From Spirochaetaceae bacterium (GTDB lineage: Bacteria > Spirochaetota > Spirochaetia > Treponematales > Breznakiellaceae), in NCBI GenBank assembly GCA_031288215.1, contig JAITRV010000214.1:1-14915 (forward strand): a stretch of 14,915 bases of DNA, written 5' to 3'. Made by a program: the position numbers and the translations under genes. The notes under the pieces are model-generated. The model was not told the origin of the DNA. It did no database searches and saw only the letters and a list, made by a program, of their open reading frames with translations. This document shows positions 1 to 8,087 of the stretch, piece after piece. Numbering within the stretch: the stretch's first letter is position 1; the number at the start of each line of letters is the position of its first letter.

Positions 1-6
1 GCCGGC

Positions 7-1227
7 ATGGATGCGGGGCAAAAATTATCCGTATCGGAACTTACCGAGCGGATCCGGCAATGTTTGGAGGGGAATTTTTCCCGGATAGTTTTGGAGGGAG
101 AACTGTCCAATTTCCGGCCTTCCAGTACCGGTCACCTCTACTTTACCCTGAAAGATGCGGGGGCTTCGATTTCGGCGGTGATGTTCAAGAACCGCCTCCG
201 CTCCCTTACCTTTGAGCCCAAGGACGGGATGCTCCTGCGGGTCCGGGGAAACCTGTCGGTTTATGCCCAGCGGGGGACTTACCAGATAATCTGCGAGGAG
301 ATGGAGGATGCCGGGACCGGGGACATCCTGGCCATGCTGGAGAAGCGGAAACGGCTCCTGGCGGCGGAGGGGCTCTTTGACGAGGAGCGGAAGAAGCCCA
401 TCCCCCGGTTCCCCGAGACGATTGCGGTGGTGAGTTCCCCCACGGGGGCGGCAGTTCGGGACATCCTCAACATCCTCGCCCGCCGGGCTGGGGGAATCCG
501 GGTGATCATCCTCCCTTCCCCGGTTCAGGGAAGCGATGCCGCTCCGATCCTGGCCCGGCGCATAGAGCAGGCCAACCGGTGGCGTCTGGGGGAGGTGCTG
601 ATCCTGGGCCGGGGAGGGGGCTCCCCGGAGGACTTGCTCCCCTTTTCCGAGGAAGTCCTGGTCCGGGCGGTGGCGGCCTCGGAGATTCCCGTGATCAGCG
701 CCGTGGGTCATGAGATAGACTGGGCCCTTTCGGATTATGCCGCAGACCTCCGGGCCCCTACCCCATCGGCGGCGGCGGAACTCGTGAGCGCCCACCGGCA
801 GGAAACCCTGCTCCGGGTACGGGAGCAGGCGGCCCTGTTCATCAGGACCATCCGCTCCCGGATAGAGCGGGGGCGGCTCCTCACCAAGCCTTTCAGCCCG
901 GAGGATCTGGAATACCGGTTCCGGGCGATTCTCCAGCCCCGGCTGGTCCGGTTCGATGACGCCAAGGAGCGGCTCATCATGGGTCTGGCCGGCAGGATCG
1001 CCGATCTCCGCCGGCGGCTGGAGCTTTCCAAGCTCGCCTTGAAAGCGGGGAGTCCCCAGGCCGTCCTGGAACGGGGCTTTTCGGTGGTGATTAATGAAGA
1101 AACCGGTAAAGTGCTCAAGGATTCCGGCGAGACCAAGCCCGGGGACCGGCTGAGTATCCGGCCCCTGAAGGGTCTCGTGAAGGCCAGGACCGAGGCGTCC
1201 CAGCTTCCGGCCTCCCCCGGAGTCTGA
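7..1227 (+). CDS. xseA: Exodeoxyribonuclease VII large subunit
   Basis: Catalytic large subunit of exonuclease VII, which degrades single-stranded DNA to oligonucleotides in the cytoplasm together with several copies of the small subunit XseB. The 406-residue product has the family layout: an N-terminal OB-fold DNA-binding domain (about residues 5-100, with LEGELSNFRPSSTGHLYFTL) and then the catalytic domain. Visible family motifs are SSPTGAAVRD (143-152), GRGGGS (201-206), GHEIDW (234-239) and DLRAPTPSAAAE (247-258). A helical region follows, and the C-terminal part carries the usual VLERGFSVV segment. Length is normal or slightly short. The ATG at 7 fits the family N-terminus, but too little upstream sequence is present to check for a ribosome binding site. 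xseB is not in the window. The stop overlaps the next start (TGATG). Confidence 0.96.
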   Translation: MDAGQKLSVSELTERIRQCLEGNFSRIVLEGELSNFRPSSTGHLYFTLKDAGASISAVMFKNRLRSLTFEPKDGMLLRVRGNLSVYAQRGTYQIICEEMEDAGTGDILAMLEKRKRLLAAEGLFDEERKKPIPRFPETIAVVSSPTGAAVRDILNILARRAGGIRVIILPSPVQGSDAAPILARRIEQANRWRLGEVLILGRGGGSPEDLLPFSEEVLVRAVAASEIPVISAVGHEIDWALSDYAADLRAPTPSAAAELVSAHRQETLLRVREQAALFIRTIRSRIERGRLLTKPFSPEDLEYRFRAILQPRLVRFDDAKERLIMGLAGRIADLRRRLELSKLALKAGSPQAVLERGFSVVINEETGKVLKDSGETKPGDRLSIRPLKGLVKARTEASQLPASPGV

Positions 1228-1952
1228 TGGCCGCCGTGGTCCTCCGGAAGACGACCCTTCTGGACTATCCGGGGAAGGTGGCGGCGGCGCTGTTCTTTCC
1301 GGGCTGCAATCTCCGCTGCCCGTGGTGCCACAACCGGGAGCTTATCCGGGGAGACGCCGCCGGGGAGCTTTCTCCGGAGGAGGCCCTGGGGCACCTGGAG
1401 AAGCGCCGCGCCGTCCTGGGGGGGGTGGTCCTGAGCGGGGGGGAACCCACCCTCTACCGGGGGCTGGCGGGCCTGATCCGGCGGATCCACGGCCTGGGGC
1501 TGCCGGTCAAGCTCGACACCAATGGCATGGACAGCGGCGCCCTGGAGGCCCTCCTGAGGGACCGGGAGACCAGGCCGGACTACATCGCCCTGGACCTGAA
1601 GGCGGCGCCGGAACGGTACGGCAGCCTCCTCCCCTCCCCCGCCGCGGCGGGAGAGGCCGCCTCGATCCGGGCCCGGGGGGAACTGGAACGGAGCGCCGCC
1701 CTGATCCGGCAGTCGGGGATAGAGCGGGAATTCCGCACCGTGGTTCTGCCCGGGAGCTTTCTCGGCCCTGCGGACATCGCCGGTCTCGCTCCCCTGGCGG
1801 ACGATTCCCCCTGGTATTTCCGGCCCTTCCGTCCGGGGAACTGCCTGGACCCGGCCTGGGACCGCCTTGAGGCCCCCCGCCGGGAGGAGGTCGAAGCCCT
1901 GGCCGAAACGGCCCGCTCATTGGGGAAGCGGGGAATGGTTCCGGGAGTATAG
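1227..1952 (+). CDS. nrdG: Anaerobic ribonucleotide reductase activating protein (NrdG-type radical SAM)
   Basis: Radical SAM activase of 241 residues. The family generates a glycyl radical on a partner enzyme, classically the class III ribonucleotide reductase NrdD, using S-adenosylmethionine and a 4Fe-4S cluster. The N-terminus KTTLLDYPGK followed by the CxxxCxxC cluster motif (C27, C31, C34, in GCNLRCPWCHN) is typical of the NrdG2 subgroup, and SGGEPTLY at about 70-77 is the SAM-binding GGE motif. The ATG overlaps the xseA stop by one base, so the two genes are probably co-transcribed and translationally coupled. No nrdD lies in the window, so the substrate is inferred from family resemblance; a pyruvate formate-lyase-type partner is the alternative. 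This is one of the most GC-rich genes here. Confidence in the family is high, in the partner moderate. Confidence 0.88.
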   Translation: MAAVVLRKTTLLDYPGKVAAALFFPGCNLRCPWCHNRELIRGDAAGELSPEEALGHLEKRRAVLGGVVLSGGEPTLYRGLAGLIRRIHGLGLPVKLDTNGMDSGALEALLRDRETRPDYIALDLKAAPERYGSLLPSPAAAGEAASIRARGELERSAALIRQSGIEREFRTVVLPGSFLGPADIAGLAPLADDSPWYFRPFRPGNCLDPAWDRLEAPRREEVEALAETARSLGKRGMVPGV

Positions 1953-2066
1953 GCTGGCGAGATAGCCCCGGTTATAGCCGAGGGTTACCGTATACTCTCG
2001 TCCGGAAGTTTCCCCCGGCCCGTTTTGTCTGCCTTCTGATACCGCCGGGCAAGCTCCCCGCATATC

Positions 2067-2096
2067 TTTTTCTTGTTACATCGGTTACAAGAAAAA
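2067..2096. repeat. Inverted repeat between convergent genes
   Basis: A 10-bp perfect stem (TTTTTCTTGT at 2067-2076 pairing with ACAAGAAAAA at 2087-2096), then a T-T mismatch, two more pairs (AC/GT) and an ATCG loop. It lies between the convergent nrdG-type gene (stop 1952) and the TPR lipoprotein (stop 2117), where a bidirectional terminator is expected. However, the T-tract is on the 5' side and the A-tract on the 3' side on both strands, the reverse of a normal intrinsic terminator. It may act as an mRNA end stabiliser, a protein-binding site or an unusual terminator. Confidence 0.5.
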
Positions 2097-2116
2097 ACGA
2101 GAGCGTTCTTCCATCG

Positions 2117-3877
2117 TTACTGGTTCAAGAGGGCTCTGTACTCCGCCGTGTAGCGGCGGAGCTGGGGGGTTTCCGGCGACAGGGCCAGGGCTTGTTTCAG
2201 ATAGTATACTGCCCGGCGTTCGTCCCGGCGGCGGTGGTATATCTCAAACATGGCGATTAAGGCGTTGAGGTTCCGGGGGTCTTCGAAGAGGCTGGAACGA
2301 AGGTCGGCCATCACCGCATCTTCATTGTTCTGCAGCCGGCTTCGCTGATAGTAATAGCGGCTCTTGAGGGAGCCCCCGGGAAGGGCCGCAAGGCGGCCTT
2401 CTATCATCCGGCCGGCCTCGTCATGCCGGCCCGTGTCGATCAGGGCGGAGATATAGGCCATGACTCCCTCCTCGTTGCCGGGGTCCCGCCGGTAAAGCTC
2501 CCTCGCATAGGAAAGGGCCGCGTCGTTGTTCCCCAGGCCCCGTTCCACCCTATAGGCGTTGAGCAGGTCCTGGGTAGAACGGAATTCCGGGGGAATCCTC
2601 TCCAGATAGGTTTGGGCTTCCCGCCAGGCTTCCCGGCGAATCGCGTCCTCCACGGCCAGGCCCAGGACGCTTAATGCCGGGTTTTCTTTATTTAACAGAT
2701 TCCTTAGAATGCGCCGTCCCTCAAGCTGTTCCTCTATCAGAGAAGAACCTATGAGGAATCTGGCCGTATAGACCGCGATCTCCTCATTATCGGGGGAGAC
2801 CCGGAGGGCCGCCCGGAGATAGCCCAACGCTTGATCCCGGTTACGGTATCCCTCTACCATGACCCGGGCCCTCAGGTAGAGGTACAGGGGGTTATTGGAA
2901 TCAATGGTGGCGTAGAGGTCCAGGGGAGCCTGGGCCTGGAGAAACTGGCCCTGTTCTATCATAACATGAGCCCTCAGGAGGATGAATTCTCCGTCCCGGC
3001 TGTTCTGTTGGAGGAGTTCGGTTATCGCCGATTCCGCCCGGGGCCAATCCCGGGCTTCGTAATAGGCCAGGGCCAGGGCTCGTTTAATGGTAAGGTTATC
3101 GGCATTCCGGACCGCCAGATCGCTCAGGAGGTTGAGGGCCTCCTGGGTTTTTCCTGATTCGCGCTTGAGCCGGGCGAGGGCCAGGATCGCCGGGTAACAA
3201 TCAGGAGAGAGGATAGAAGCCAGGGTGTACTCCTCCTCCGCGGCGGCCCGGCTGCCGGTACGTTCAAGGACGATCCCGAGGAAGTAGGGGGCCAAGGGAG
3301 AACCGGGGTTGAGCTGCCTGCCCCTCCAGAGGGCCGGAGCGCTCCGAAGGAGGATTTCTTCCCGGGTTTCTTCCAGGAGGGCGAGGAAGGGAAGGATACA
3401 TTCAAGATAATCCGCCGAATTGACCGGCGGGAGGGTATAGACGCCCCTTCCCACATCCCGGAGTATCCGGGTATACCCGTGGGAAGGGGGAGGGTCCGCC
3501 GGGGGGAGCCGGCCCTGGGATTCGGGGTATAGGTTTTGGAGTAAGGTTACCGTTACCGCGGTCATTACCCGGCCGAAATCGGAAGATTCCAGCCCCCGGG
3601 CGAGGATCAGATCCAGAACCCGGAGCAAGGGGGAGGGGGTCCCCTGCTCCACCAGGGAGCGGATCTCACCGGAGACGCCCCCGGAAGAAGGCCTGCCGGG
3701 GGCCTGGCTTGAAGCGGGGTTAACGGGCTGGGACGGGGCCGGCTGCTGGGGAGTTATGGGGGCAACCCGGGGAGTAGTTCCGGCGCAGGAGGGGAGGATC
3801 AGGACAACAGGGAGGAGAACGAGCCAGAATAAGGCCGGCGCTATCCCGGTATAAGCCCGCAATCCGAAAGGTTTCAC
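2117..3877 (-). CDS. Large TPR-repeat lipoprotein
   Basis: Secreted lipoprotein of 586 residues. The N-terminus has a hydrophobic stretch (residues 11-29) ending in the lipobox-like LPSC, with Cys31 the predicted lipidated residue. A Pro/Ser/Gln-rich linker (about 35-70) follows. Most of the rest is helical and repeat-like, with tetratricopeptide signatures such as SPLAPYFLGIVLERTGS, YPAILALARLKRESGKTQEALNLL, ALAYYEARDWPRAESAITELL and DPRNLNALIAMFEIYHRRRDERRAVYYLKQALALSP. TPR solenoids bind peptides or scaffold complexes, here presumably at the periplasmic face of a membrane. The start overlaps the end of the upstream membrane protein gene by 4 bp (ATGA), so the two form an operon and may work together. 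I do not recognise a named orthologue. Confidence 0.85.
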   Translation of the reverse strand: MKPFGLRAYTGIAPALFWLVLLPVVLILPSCAGTTPRVAPITPQQPAPSQPVNPASSQAPGRPSSGGVSGEIRSLVEQGTPSPLLRVLDLILARGLESSDFGRVMTAVTVTLLQNLYPESQGRLPPADPPPSHGYTRILRDVGRGVYTLPPVNSADYLECILPFLALLEETREEILLRSAPALWRGRQLNPGSPLAPYFLGIVLERTGSRAAAEEEYTLASILSPDCYPAILALARLKRESGKTQEALNLLSDLAVRNADNLTIKRALALAYYEARDWPRAESAITELLQQNSRDGEFILLRAHVMIEQGQFLQAQAPLDLYATIDSNNPLYLYLRARVMVEGYRNRDQALGYLRAALRVSPDNEEIAVYTARFLIGSSLIEEQLEGRRILRNLLNKENPALSVLGLAVEDAIRREAWREAQTYLERIPPEFRSTQDLLNAYRVERGLGNNDAALSYARELYRRDPGNEEGVMAYISALIDTGRHDEAGRMIEGRLAALPGGSLKSRYYYQRSRLQNNEDAVMADLRSSLFEDPRNLNALIAMFEIYHRRRDERRAVYYLKQALALSPETPQLRRYTAEYRALLNQ

Positions 3878-4428
3878 CGTTTTATTTCCTCAGCTTTATT
3901 TTTTGTTCCCAGGGAAACAAAAACCAGAACCAATCCCGATACAAAGAGAATCAGAGGCCACCATTCGAGGATAAATTTTTTGAAGGGGAAATTGACCACA
4001 TCAAAGGAAAAAAGCAACAGGATACAGCCGAGGATAACAAAGGCCAGGGAAGAAACCAAATACCCCACATGAAACGTTCTGTAACGGTACCAACTCGAGG
4101 GAAACAGGGCAAAGCCGGTAAAGATCGAGATGAAGGGCCAGCCTTGGGAAAAACTGACGGGAATAATGCTCAGGGCAAAGAGGAGGAGGAAAAATCCTAT
4201 CTGAAGAAAAAGGAGGGCGACGAAAAGATAAAGGGACCGTTTATTGAGTTTTGCCACCAAAGAAATAAAAAGGGCACCGATAATGATAAAGAGAAAGGCC
4301 GTTAATGCGTATCTTCGGGATGTACCGGGGAAGATCGTCAGCAAAAAGATACTCCCCACTACCATCAGCAACAGGCCGCTGATAAAGATGAGGCGGGCGA
4401 TGAATCGGCGGGTCAATGTTGAATGCAT
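3874..4428 (-). CDS. Six-helix integral membrane protein, unknown function
   Basis: Small hydrophobic protein of 184 residues from the ATG at 4428. A TTG at 4449 would add seven residues (MSCYNII), but it lies across a good -10 element, so I prefer the ATG. About six membrane segments can be seen, for example LIFISGLLLMVVGSIFLLTI, YALTAFLFIIIGALFISLV, LYLFVALLFLQIGFFLLLF, a weaker one around GWPFISIFTGFALF, VGYLVSSLAFVILGCILLLF and WPLILFVSGLVLVFVSLG. It ends in a short charged tail (KNKAEEIKR). No catalytic or transport motif is visible and I do not recognise the family. It is coupled by a 4-bp overlap to the TPR lipoprotein downstream, which makes it a likely membrane partner for that protein. 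There is no Shine-Dalgarno sequence before the ATG. Confidence 0.72.
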   Translation of the reverse strand: MHSTLTRRFIARLIFISGLLLMVVGSIFLLTIFPGTSRRYALTAFLFIIIGALFISLVAKLNKRSLYLFVALLFLQIGFFLLLFALSIIPVSFSQGWPFISIFTGFALFPSSWYRYRTFHVGYLVSSLAFVILGCILLLFSFDVVNFPFKKFILEWWPLILFVSGLVLVFVSLGTKNKAEEIKR

Positions 4429-4434
4429 GATTAT

Positions 4435-4464
4435 ATTATAACAGGACAAAGGGTTCCGTGCCAG
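4435..4464 (-). promoter_or_regulatory. Sigma70-type promoter for the membrane protein/TPR operon
   Basis: On the minus strand, CTGGCA (4464-4459), an 18-nt spacer and a consensus TATAAT (4440-4435). The expected transcription start falls at about 4428, which is the A of the ATG of the membrane protein gene, so the message would be leaderless. Confidence 0.5.
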
Positions 4465-4489
4465 AGGGTAAATCGTTCTTCATATTCTC

Positions 4490-4519
4490 TTGTCAATCGG
4501 GGCTTTTCTGTGATAGGAT
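4490..4519 (+). promoter_or_regulatory. Possible promoter for the divergent lipoprotein/mltD operon
   Basis: TTGTCA (4490-4495), an 18-nt spacer and TAGGAT (4514-4519), with the expected transcription start close to the GTG at 4527. The AGGA within the same -10 could instead be the Shine-Dalgarno sequence for that GTG (8-nt spacing), in which case the promoter lies elsewhere. The two readings exclude each other. Confidence 0.3.
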
Positions 4520-4526
4520 ACGGATC

Positions 4527-5609
4527 GTGATCGGCATATTCTTCCGAAGCAGGGCGGTTTTTCTCATAAGCGGGGCCCTCTGCGTCCTTTTGAGCTGCAA
4601 CAACATACGTTCCGGTAATAGGGAGGAAACGGCCCACCCTTATTACCGGGTCGGAACAGGGGAAAACCGGGAAACCCTGAAAAGCCTCTTTGATCTCTTG
4701 AACCGGGAAACCAATTCCGGGGAGGAGCAGTTTTCCCTGGTCCGGGAGATAGCCTATGAATACGTCCGGCTCAAAGAATATGGAAGGCTGATTAATTTTC
4801 TCAGTTTCCGGACCAACTGTTATCCCCAGGACCCCTATAATGCCTATTATCTGCTCCTGATTGCCTACGGGTATATGCAGCAGGAAGCCTTTCCCGTGGC
4901 GGCCCTCTACTTTGACATGATCATAAAAAATTATCCCGACCTGACCATCCGGGGAGAATCCATTCATCTGGCCTGTCTCAGTCAGCTTATCAACCTGGTG
5001 GATGATCCCGAACAGAAGATACTCTATTATGAGGAGCTTATTGCCCGGTTTCCCGATCGGATCGATGCGGGGGTGGCCTATTTTCAGCTGGCCCAGGCCT
5101 ATGAGCGGACCGGGGACTGGAACCGGGCGATAAAAACCTATACCGACTTTCTGCCTTATCACGGAACGGTGATTAACGGCTTTGCCGACGCCTATATTTA
5201 CGCGAAACAACTCGTGGATTTCTATAATTCCCCCAAGGATTGGACCTTTGAGAACCTCAACACCCTGATCCGGGCCATTGAGAGCGCCCTGGATGCGGGG
5301 AGCAGTTCCCGCCTGTGGAGTTACCGGGCAAAGGTTAATTTTTTTGCCCGGTCCTGGACCCAGGCGGATGAGGACAATGCGGGGATGGCGGAATTCAACA
5401 TCTCCGACTTTATGCGGGACACCCGGATAACCTATGCGGCGGAGTTGGACACCGCCTCCAATGCCAACGAGGCCTTTCTTCGTACCTGGGGCTGGTCCCA
5501 GGGGATTTCCACCTGGTACCTCTATTTTCGGAAAATCTACTTTCCCCCTGACCCGGACATTCATGGCCGTTGGGAATGGGCAGGGGTTTATTATGGAGAA
5601 AAATTTTGA
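4527..5609 (+). CDS. Repeat-type (TPR-like) lipoprotein
   Basis: Lipoprotein of 360 residues from the GTG at 4527. The open frame extends back to a GTG at 4458, but only the later start gives a clean signal peptide: a basic N-region (IFFRSR), a hydrophobic core and the lipobox LLSC with Cys24 lipidated. An AGGA 8 nt upstream also supports it. The mature part is helical and TPR-like, with pieces such as VREIAYEYVRLKEYGRLINF, YYLLLIAYGYMQQEAFPVAA, and AGVAYFQLAQAYERTGDWNR followed by AIKTYTDFLPYH. It resembles periplasmic repeat proteins of the BamD/YbgF kind, without a specific assignment. The C-terminal 120 residues are aromatic-rich (WGWSQGISTWYLYF, GRWEWAGVYYGEKF) and not obviously TPR. Its stop overlaps the transglycosylase start (TTGA), so an envelope role next to peptidoglycan is likely. 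Function unknown. Confidence 0.8.
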   Translation: MIGIFFRSRAVFLISGALCVLLSCNNIRSGNREETAHPYYRVGTGENRETLKSLFDLLNRETNSGEEQFSLVREIAYEYVRLKEYGRLINFLSFRTNCYPQDPYNAYYLLLIAYGYMQQEAFPVAALYFDMIIKNYPDLTIRGESIHLACLSQLINLVDDPEQKILYYEELIARFPDRIDAGVAYFQLAQAYERTGDWNRAIKTYTDFLPYHGTVINGFADAYIYAKQLVDFYNSPKDWTFENLNTLIRAIESALDAGSSSRLWSYRAKVNFFARSWTQADEDNAGMAEFNISDFMRDTRITYAAELDTASNANEAFLRTWGWSQGISTWYLYFRKIYFPPDPDIHGRWEWAGVYYGEKF

Positions 5610-6994
5610 CGCGACGATCCGCTCTCCGGTTTTTTTGTAAAAAAACGCTCCTCCTGCTGGGTCTGGCGCTCTTGGACCGGGCCCTGGAGGCGGAACCCCT
5701 TCCGGGGCTTCCGGCGGAGGGGCCTCCTCTTCCGGCGGAAACGGCCTCCCTGCGGCCCGAATCGGAACTACTCGCAAGGCCCCTGCGGAGATCCGCCCCG
5801 GATTTCCTGCCGGACCGCTTCTTTTCCCTCCGGCGGGAGGAATTTCTTCCCTCCATCGGGGGGCCCCGGGGAAATACGGCGGCATTGACCCAACAGTATA
5901 TCCGGCAATATTCAAGCCCCGGGGGCATCGCCTGGCTCAATTCGGTCATGGAACGGGGGGGGCCCTATCTTGAATTCATCCGGAAGGAACTGGCCCGGCG
6001 GAAATTGCCCCCGGAACTCATCTACCTGCCGGTGATTGAGTCTTCCTACGTGTCCTCGGCGATGAGCCGGTCCGGCGCCGCGGGGCTCTGGCAGTTTATG
6101 AAAAACAGCATCGGTCCCTTTAATATACGGATCACCGAATGGGTGGATGAACGGATGGATTTCTGGAAGTCCACCGAGGCCGCCCTCCAAAAATTGGAAG
6201 ACAATTATCGCTATTTTAAGGACTGGCCCCTGGCATTGGCCGCTTACAATGCGGGATCCGGGGCGATCCGTCAGATCCTCAGCCGGACCGGGATTCGGGA
6301 TTACTGGATCCTCTCGGAAAAACGGCAGCTCAAGGCCGAGACCATTCAGTATATCCCTAAGCTGCTGGCGGTCTCCTTCATCCTCTCCAATCCCCGGCGA
6401 TTCGGTATTGAGCCGGTGTGGGCCGAAGATCCCCAATGGACGCGGCTGCCGGTGGGGAGGACCGTGGACCTGGAACTGCTGGCGAAACAGGCCGGGGTGG
6501 ACCCGGATCTCCTCTACCAGGCAAACCGGGAACTCCGCTACCGGGTGACGCCCCCGGACAGCGGCTATGAACTCAAGGTTCCCGCCGCCGATACCGCCGC
6601 CGTCAGCGCCGTGCTTAATCAGCGGGATCTTCCCCTGATCACGTATTACTTTCATTTCGTCAAATCCGGGGATACCCTCTCGGCCCTGTCCCGGCATTAC
6701 GGCATCACCGTGGAACAGATCCTCGCTTCCAACCCCGGAACTCAGGCCCGTCTCCTGCGGATAGGTTCCCAACTGCGGATCCCCGCCCTGAAAGCAGCCG
6801 GCCCTTACCGGCAGCCCTTGAGCCAGGAGGCAGCCCCGGCTTTTGAAGGAACCCACCGGGTACAAGCGGGGGACACCCTCTGGTCCATAGCCCGCTCTTT
6901 TCAGGTGGATCCGGAGATTCTCGCGGAAGTTAACGGGATGACGCTGCAGGATATTCTTCCCATAGGAAAGGTTCTGAAAACGCCGATAAGATAG
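5606..6994 (+). CDS. mltD: Membrane-bound lytic murein transglycosylase D-like, two LysM domains
   Basis: Peptidoglycan lytic transglycosylase of 462 residues, which would cleave the MurNAc-GlcNAc bond in the periplasm leaving a 1,6-anhydro end. The best start is TTG at 5606: a GGAG lies 7-8 nt upstream and it gives a signal peptide (MTRRSALRFFCKK, then a leucine-rich core, cut near ALEA). An alternative in-frame start further upstream only adds unlikely residues. The SLT domain (about 110-270) has the catalytic glutamate in PVIESSY (Glu145), then GAAGLWQF and LALAAYNAGSGAI, as in MltD. Two LysM peptidoglycan-binding domains follow, beginning VKSGDTLSALSRHYGI and VQAGDTLWSIARSF. The TTG overlaps the preceding lipoprotein stop by 3 bases, so translation is probably coupled. 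The gene name reflects family resemblance. Confidence 0.9.
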   Translation: MTRRSALRFFCKKTLLLLGLALLDRALEAEPLPGLPAEGPPLPAETASLRPESELLARPLRRSAPDFLPDRFFSLRREEFLPSIGGPRGNTAALTQQYIRQYSSPGGIAWLNSVMERGGPYLEFIRKELARRKLPPELIYLPVIESSYVSSAMSRSGAAGLWQFMKNSIGPFNIRITEWVDERMDFWKSTEAALQKLEDNYRYFKDWPLALAAYNAGSGAIRQILSRTGIRDYWILSEKRQLKAETIQYIPKLLAVSFILSNPRRFGIEPVWAEDPQWTRLPVGRTVDLELLAKQAGVDPDLLYQANRELRYRVTPPDSGYELKVPAADTAAVSAVLNQRDLPLITYYFHFVKSGDTLSALSRHYGITVEQILASNPGTQARLLRIGSQLRIPALKAAGPYRQPLSQEAAPAFEGTHRVQAGDTLWSIARSFQVDPEILAEVNGMTLQDILPIGKVLKTPIR

Positions 6995-7038
6995 TACCGC
7001 CTACGGGCAAAAAACGGCGGATAGGTGAGTAAGGGGCC

Positions 7039-7911
7039 ATGAAAAAATTTCTTATACTGTTTTTTTTCGTTTTAGCCATCCTCAAAGGGTTTGGACAGGA
7101 GCCGGACTTCCAATTTTCTGTTAATTGGGAACGGCAGGAAATACATGCCGCCGTATCCCTGCATCTGGCCTCCATGGGGATAGGGCTCCCCATGGGACGG
7201 ACCCGGGGGGAGGAGCGGATTGCCGCCGAATATCCCCGTTTGATCCGGCCTAGGCTCTTAGCCGTCCCCGTGGATTCCTCCGCAACCCTGGGGGACCTGA
7301 TAGACCGGGGGGAACTGCCCCTTTCCGCCCCCGCCGAGATAGCCCTTTCCGCCCAACGGATCCCCCCTACCCTATCGCCGGACCTGGAATCAATGTCCGC
7401 CCGCTATACCATAAGCCTGAACACCCTGGGCGCCGCCCTCCTCCGGCACCGGCGGCCCGCGGAAATTGACCGGACCCTTATTCCGGTCCCCGCAGCATCC
7501 TATACGGGGATCATCATTATCGCCAACGAAGAACTGCCGCTTCACGGGAGAAATACCCGGGCCCTCCCCCTCCCCTGCCTCTTCCCCAAGATCTGGGACA
7601 CCGAAATGAACCTGATCTACGAGCGGAACACGGTTGAAGCCGAAATTGGACAAAGCCGGGGAATGATCCGCTACGTGTCCGAAGGGGCCATCTTCCGCCC
7701 TACCCCCTCCGGGCTGGAGGGGGATCTCGCGGATCTGGTGGGCCCCAATCCCCTGCGGATCATCGCCCGGGAGGTCTTCGGGAGCCGCCCCACGGACCCC
7801 GTGATAGACCGAGCGGACGCCCTCCTCATCATCGCCACCGAAGGAAACCGGCGGCTCCTTCGGGAAGGCCGGGTCGTTCTGGTCCTCCATGAAAAGGCGC
7901 TTGTGGAGTAA
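7039..7911 (+). CDS. Secreted protein of unknown function
   Basis: A 290-residue protein with a clear signal peptide (MKKFLILFFFVLAILKGFG, cut near G-Q) and no other membrane segment, so probably periplasmic. An AAGGGG sits a few bases before the ATG. It follows the transglycosylase by 44 nt and is likely in its operon. Conspicuous stretches are YTGIIIIANEELPLHG near the middle, an aromatic and charged central part (PKIWDTEMNLIYERN), and a C-terminal block AREVFGSRPTDPVIDRADAL followed by LIIATEGNRRLLREGRVVLV. That block looks like a compact alpha/beta domain. I do not recognise the family. Context suggests a cell-envelope or peptidoglycan function, which is inference only. Confidence 0.78.
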   Translation: MKKFLILFFFVLAILKGFGQEPDFQFSVNWERQEIHAAVSLHLASMGIGLPMGRTRGEERIAAEYPRLIRPRLLAVPVDSSATLGDLIDRGELPLSAPAEIALSAQRIPPTLSPDLESMSARYTISLNTLGAALLRHRRPAEIDRTLIPVPAASYTGIIIIANEELPLHGRNTRALPLPCLFPKIWDTEMNLIYERNTVEAEIGQSRGMIRYVSEGAIFRPTPSGLEGDLADLVGPNPLRIIAREVFGSRPTDPVIDRADALLIIATEGNRRLLREGRVVLVLHEKALVE

Positions 7912-8005
7912 CAACGGCACGGTTCCTTCAACCCAACCCTATGATGTTCCGCGATATGGATCCCGGCAAAAAGGTTGATCCCCTTGTTCATTTTTTATCC
8001 AATTA

Positions 8006-8020
8006 CTAAAACAATTTTAG
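8006..8020. repeat. Short AT-rich palindrome upstream of the glycosyltransferase
   Basis: CTAAAA, a 3-nt CAA loop, then TTTTAG, in the 176-bp gap between the secreted protein and the glycosyltransferase. It could be an operator or simply a chance feature of AT-rich sequence. I see no convincing terminator or promoter in the rest of this gap. Confidence 0.25.
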
Positions 8021-8087
8021 CGAAAGTCTAACACCGGGCCGGTAAAAATTCCCCGATGATAATTTTTTTGTCAGAGGAGAAAGCTGC

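Noticed and set aside
25..795. Long open frame on the minus strand within xseA
   Set aside because: Shadow of a GC-rich gene: Pro/Gly/Arg-rich product without recognisable motifs, while the plus strand encodes a complete XseA.
4431..5915. 494-codon minus-strand open frame over the lipoprotein gene
   Set aside because: Proline/glycine-rich product with no domain, opposite a lipoprotein with a good signal peptide and a transglycosylase; codon-bias shadow.
6996..7022. CCGCC/GGCGG hairpin between the transglycosylase and the secreted protein as a terminator
   Set aside because: Short stem, no U-tract after it, and the gap is only 44 nt with a ribosome site, more like an operon junction.
7970..7992. 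GGATC/GATCC stem followed by a T-rich stretch as terminator of the secreted-protein gene
   Set aside because: Only five base pairs with a 14-nt loop, and the T-run is about ten bases further on; too weak.
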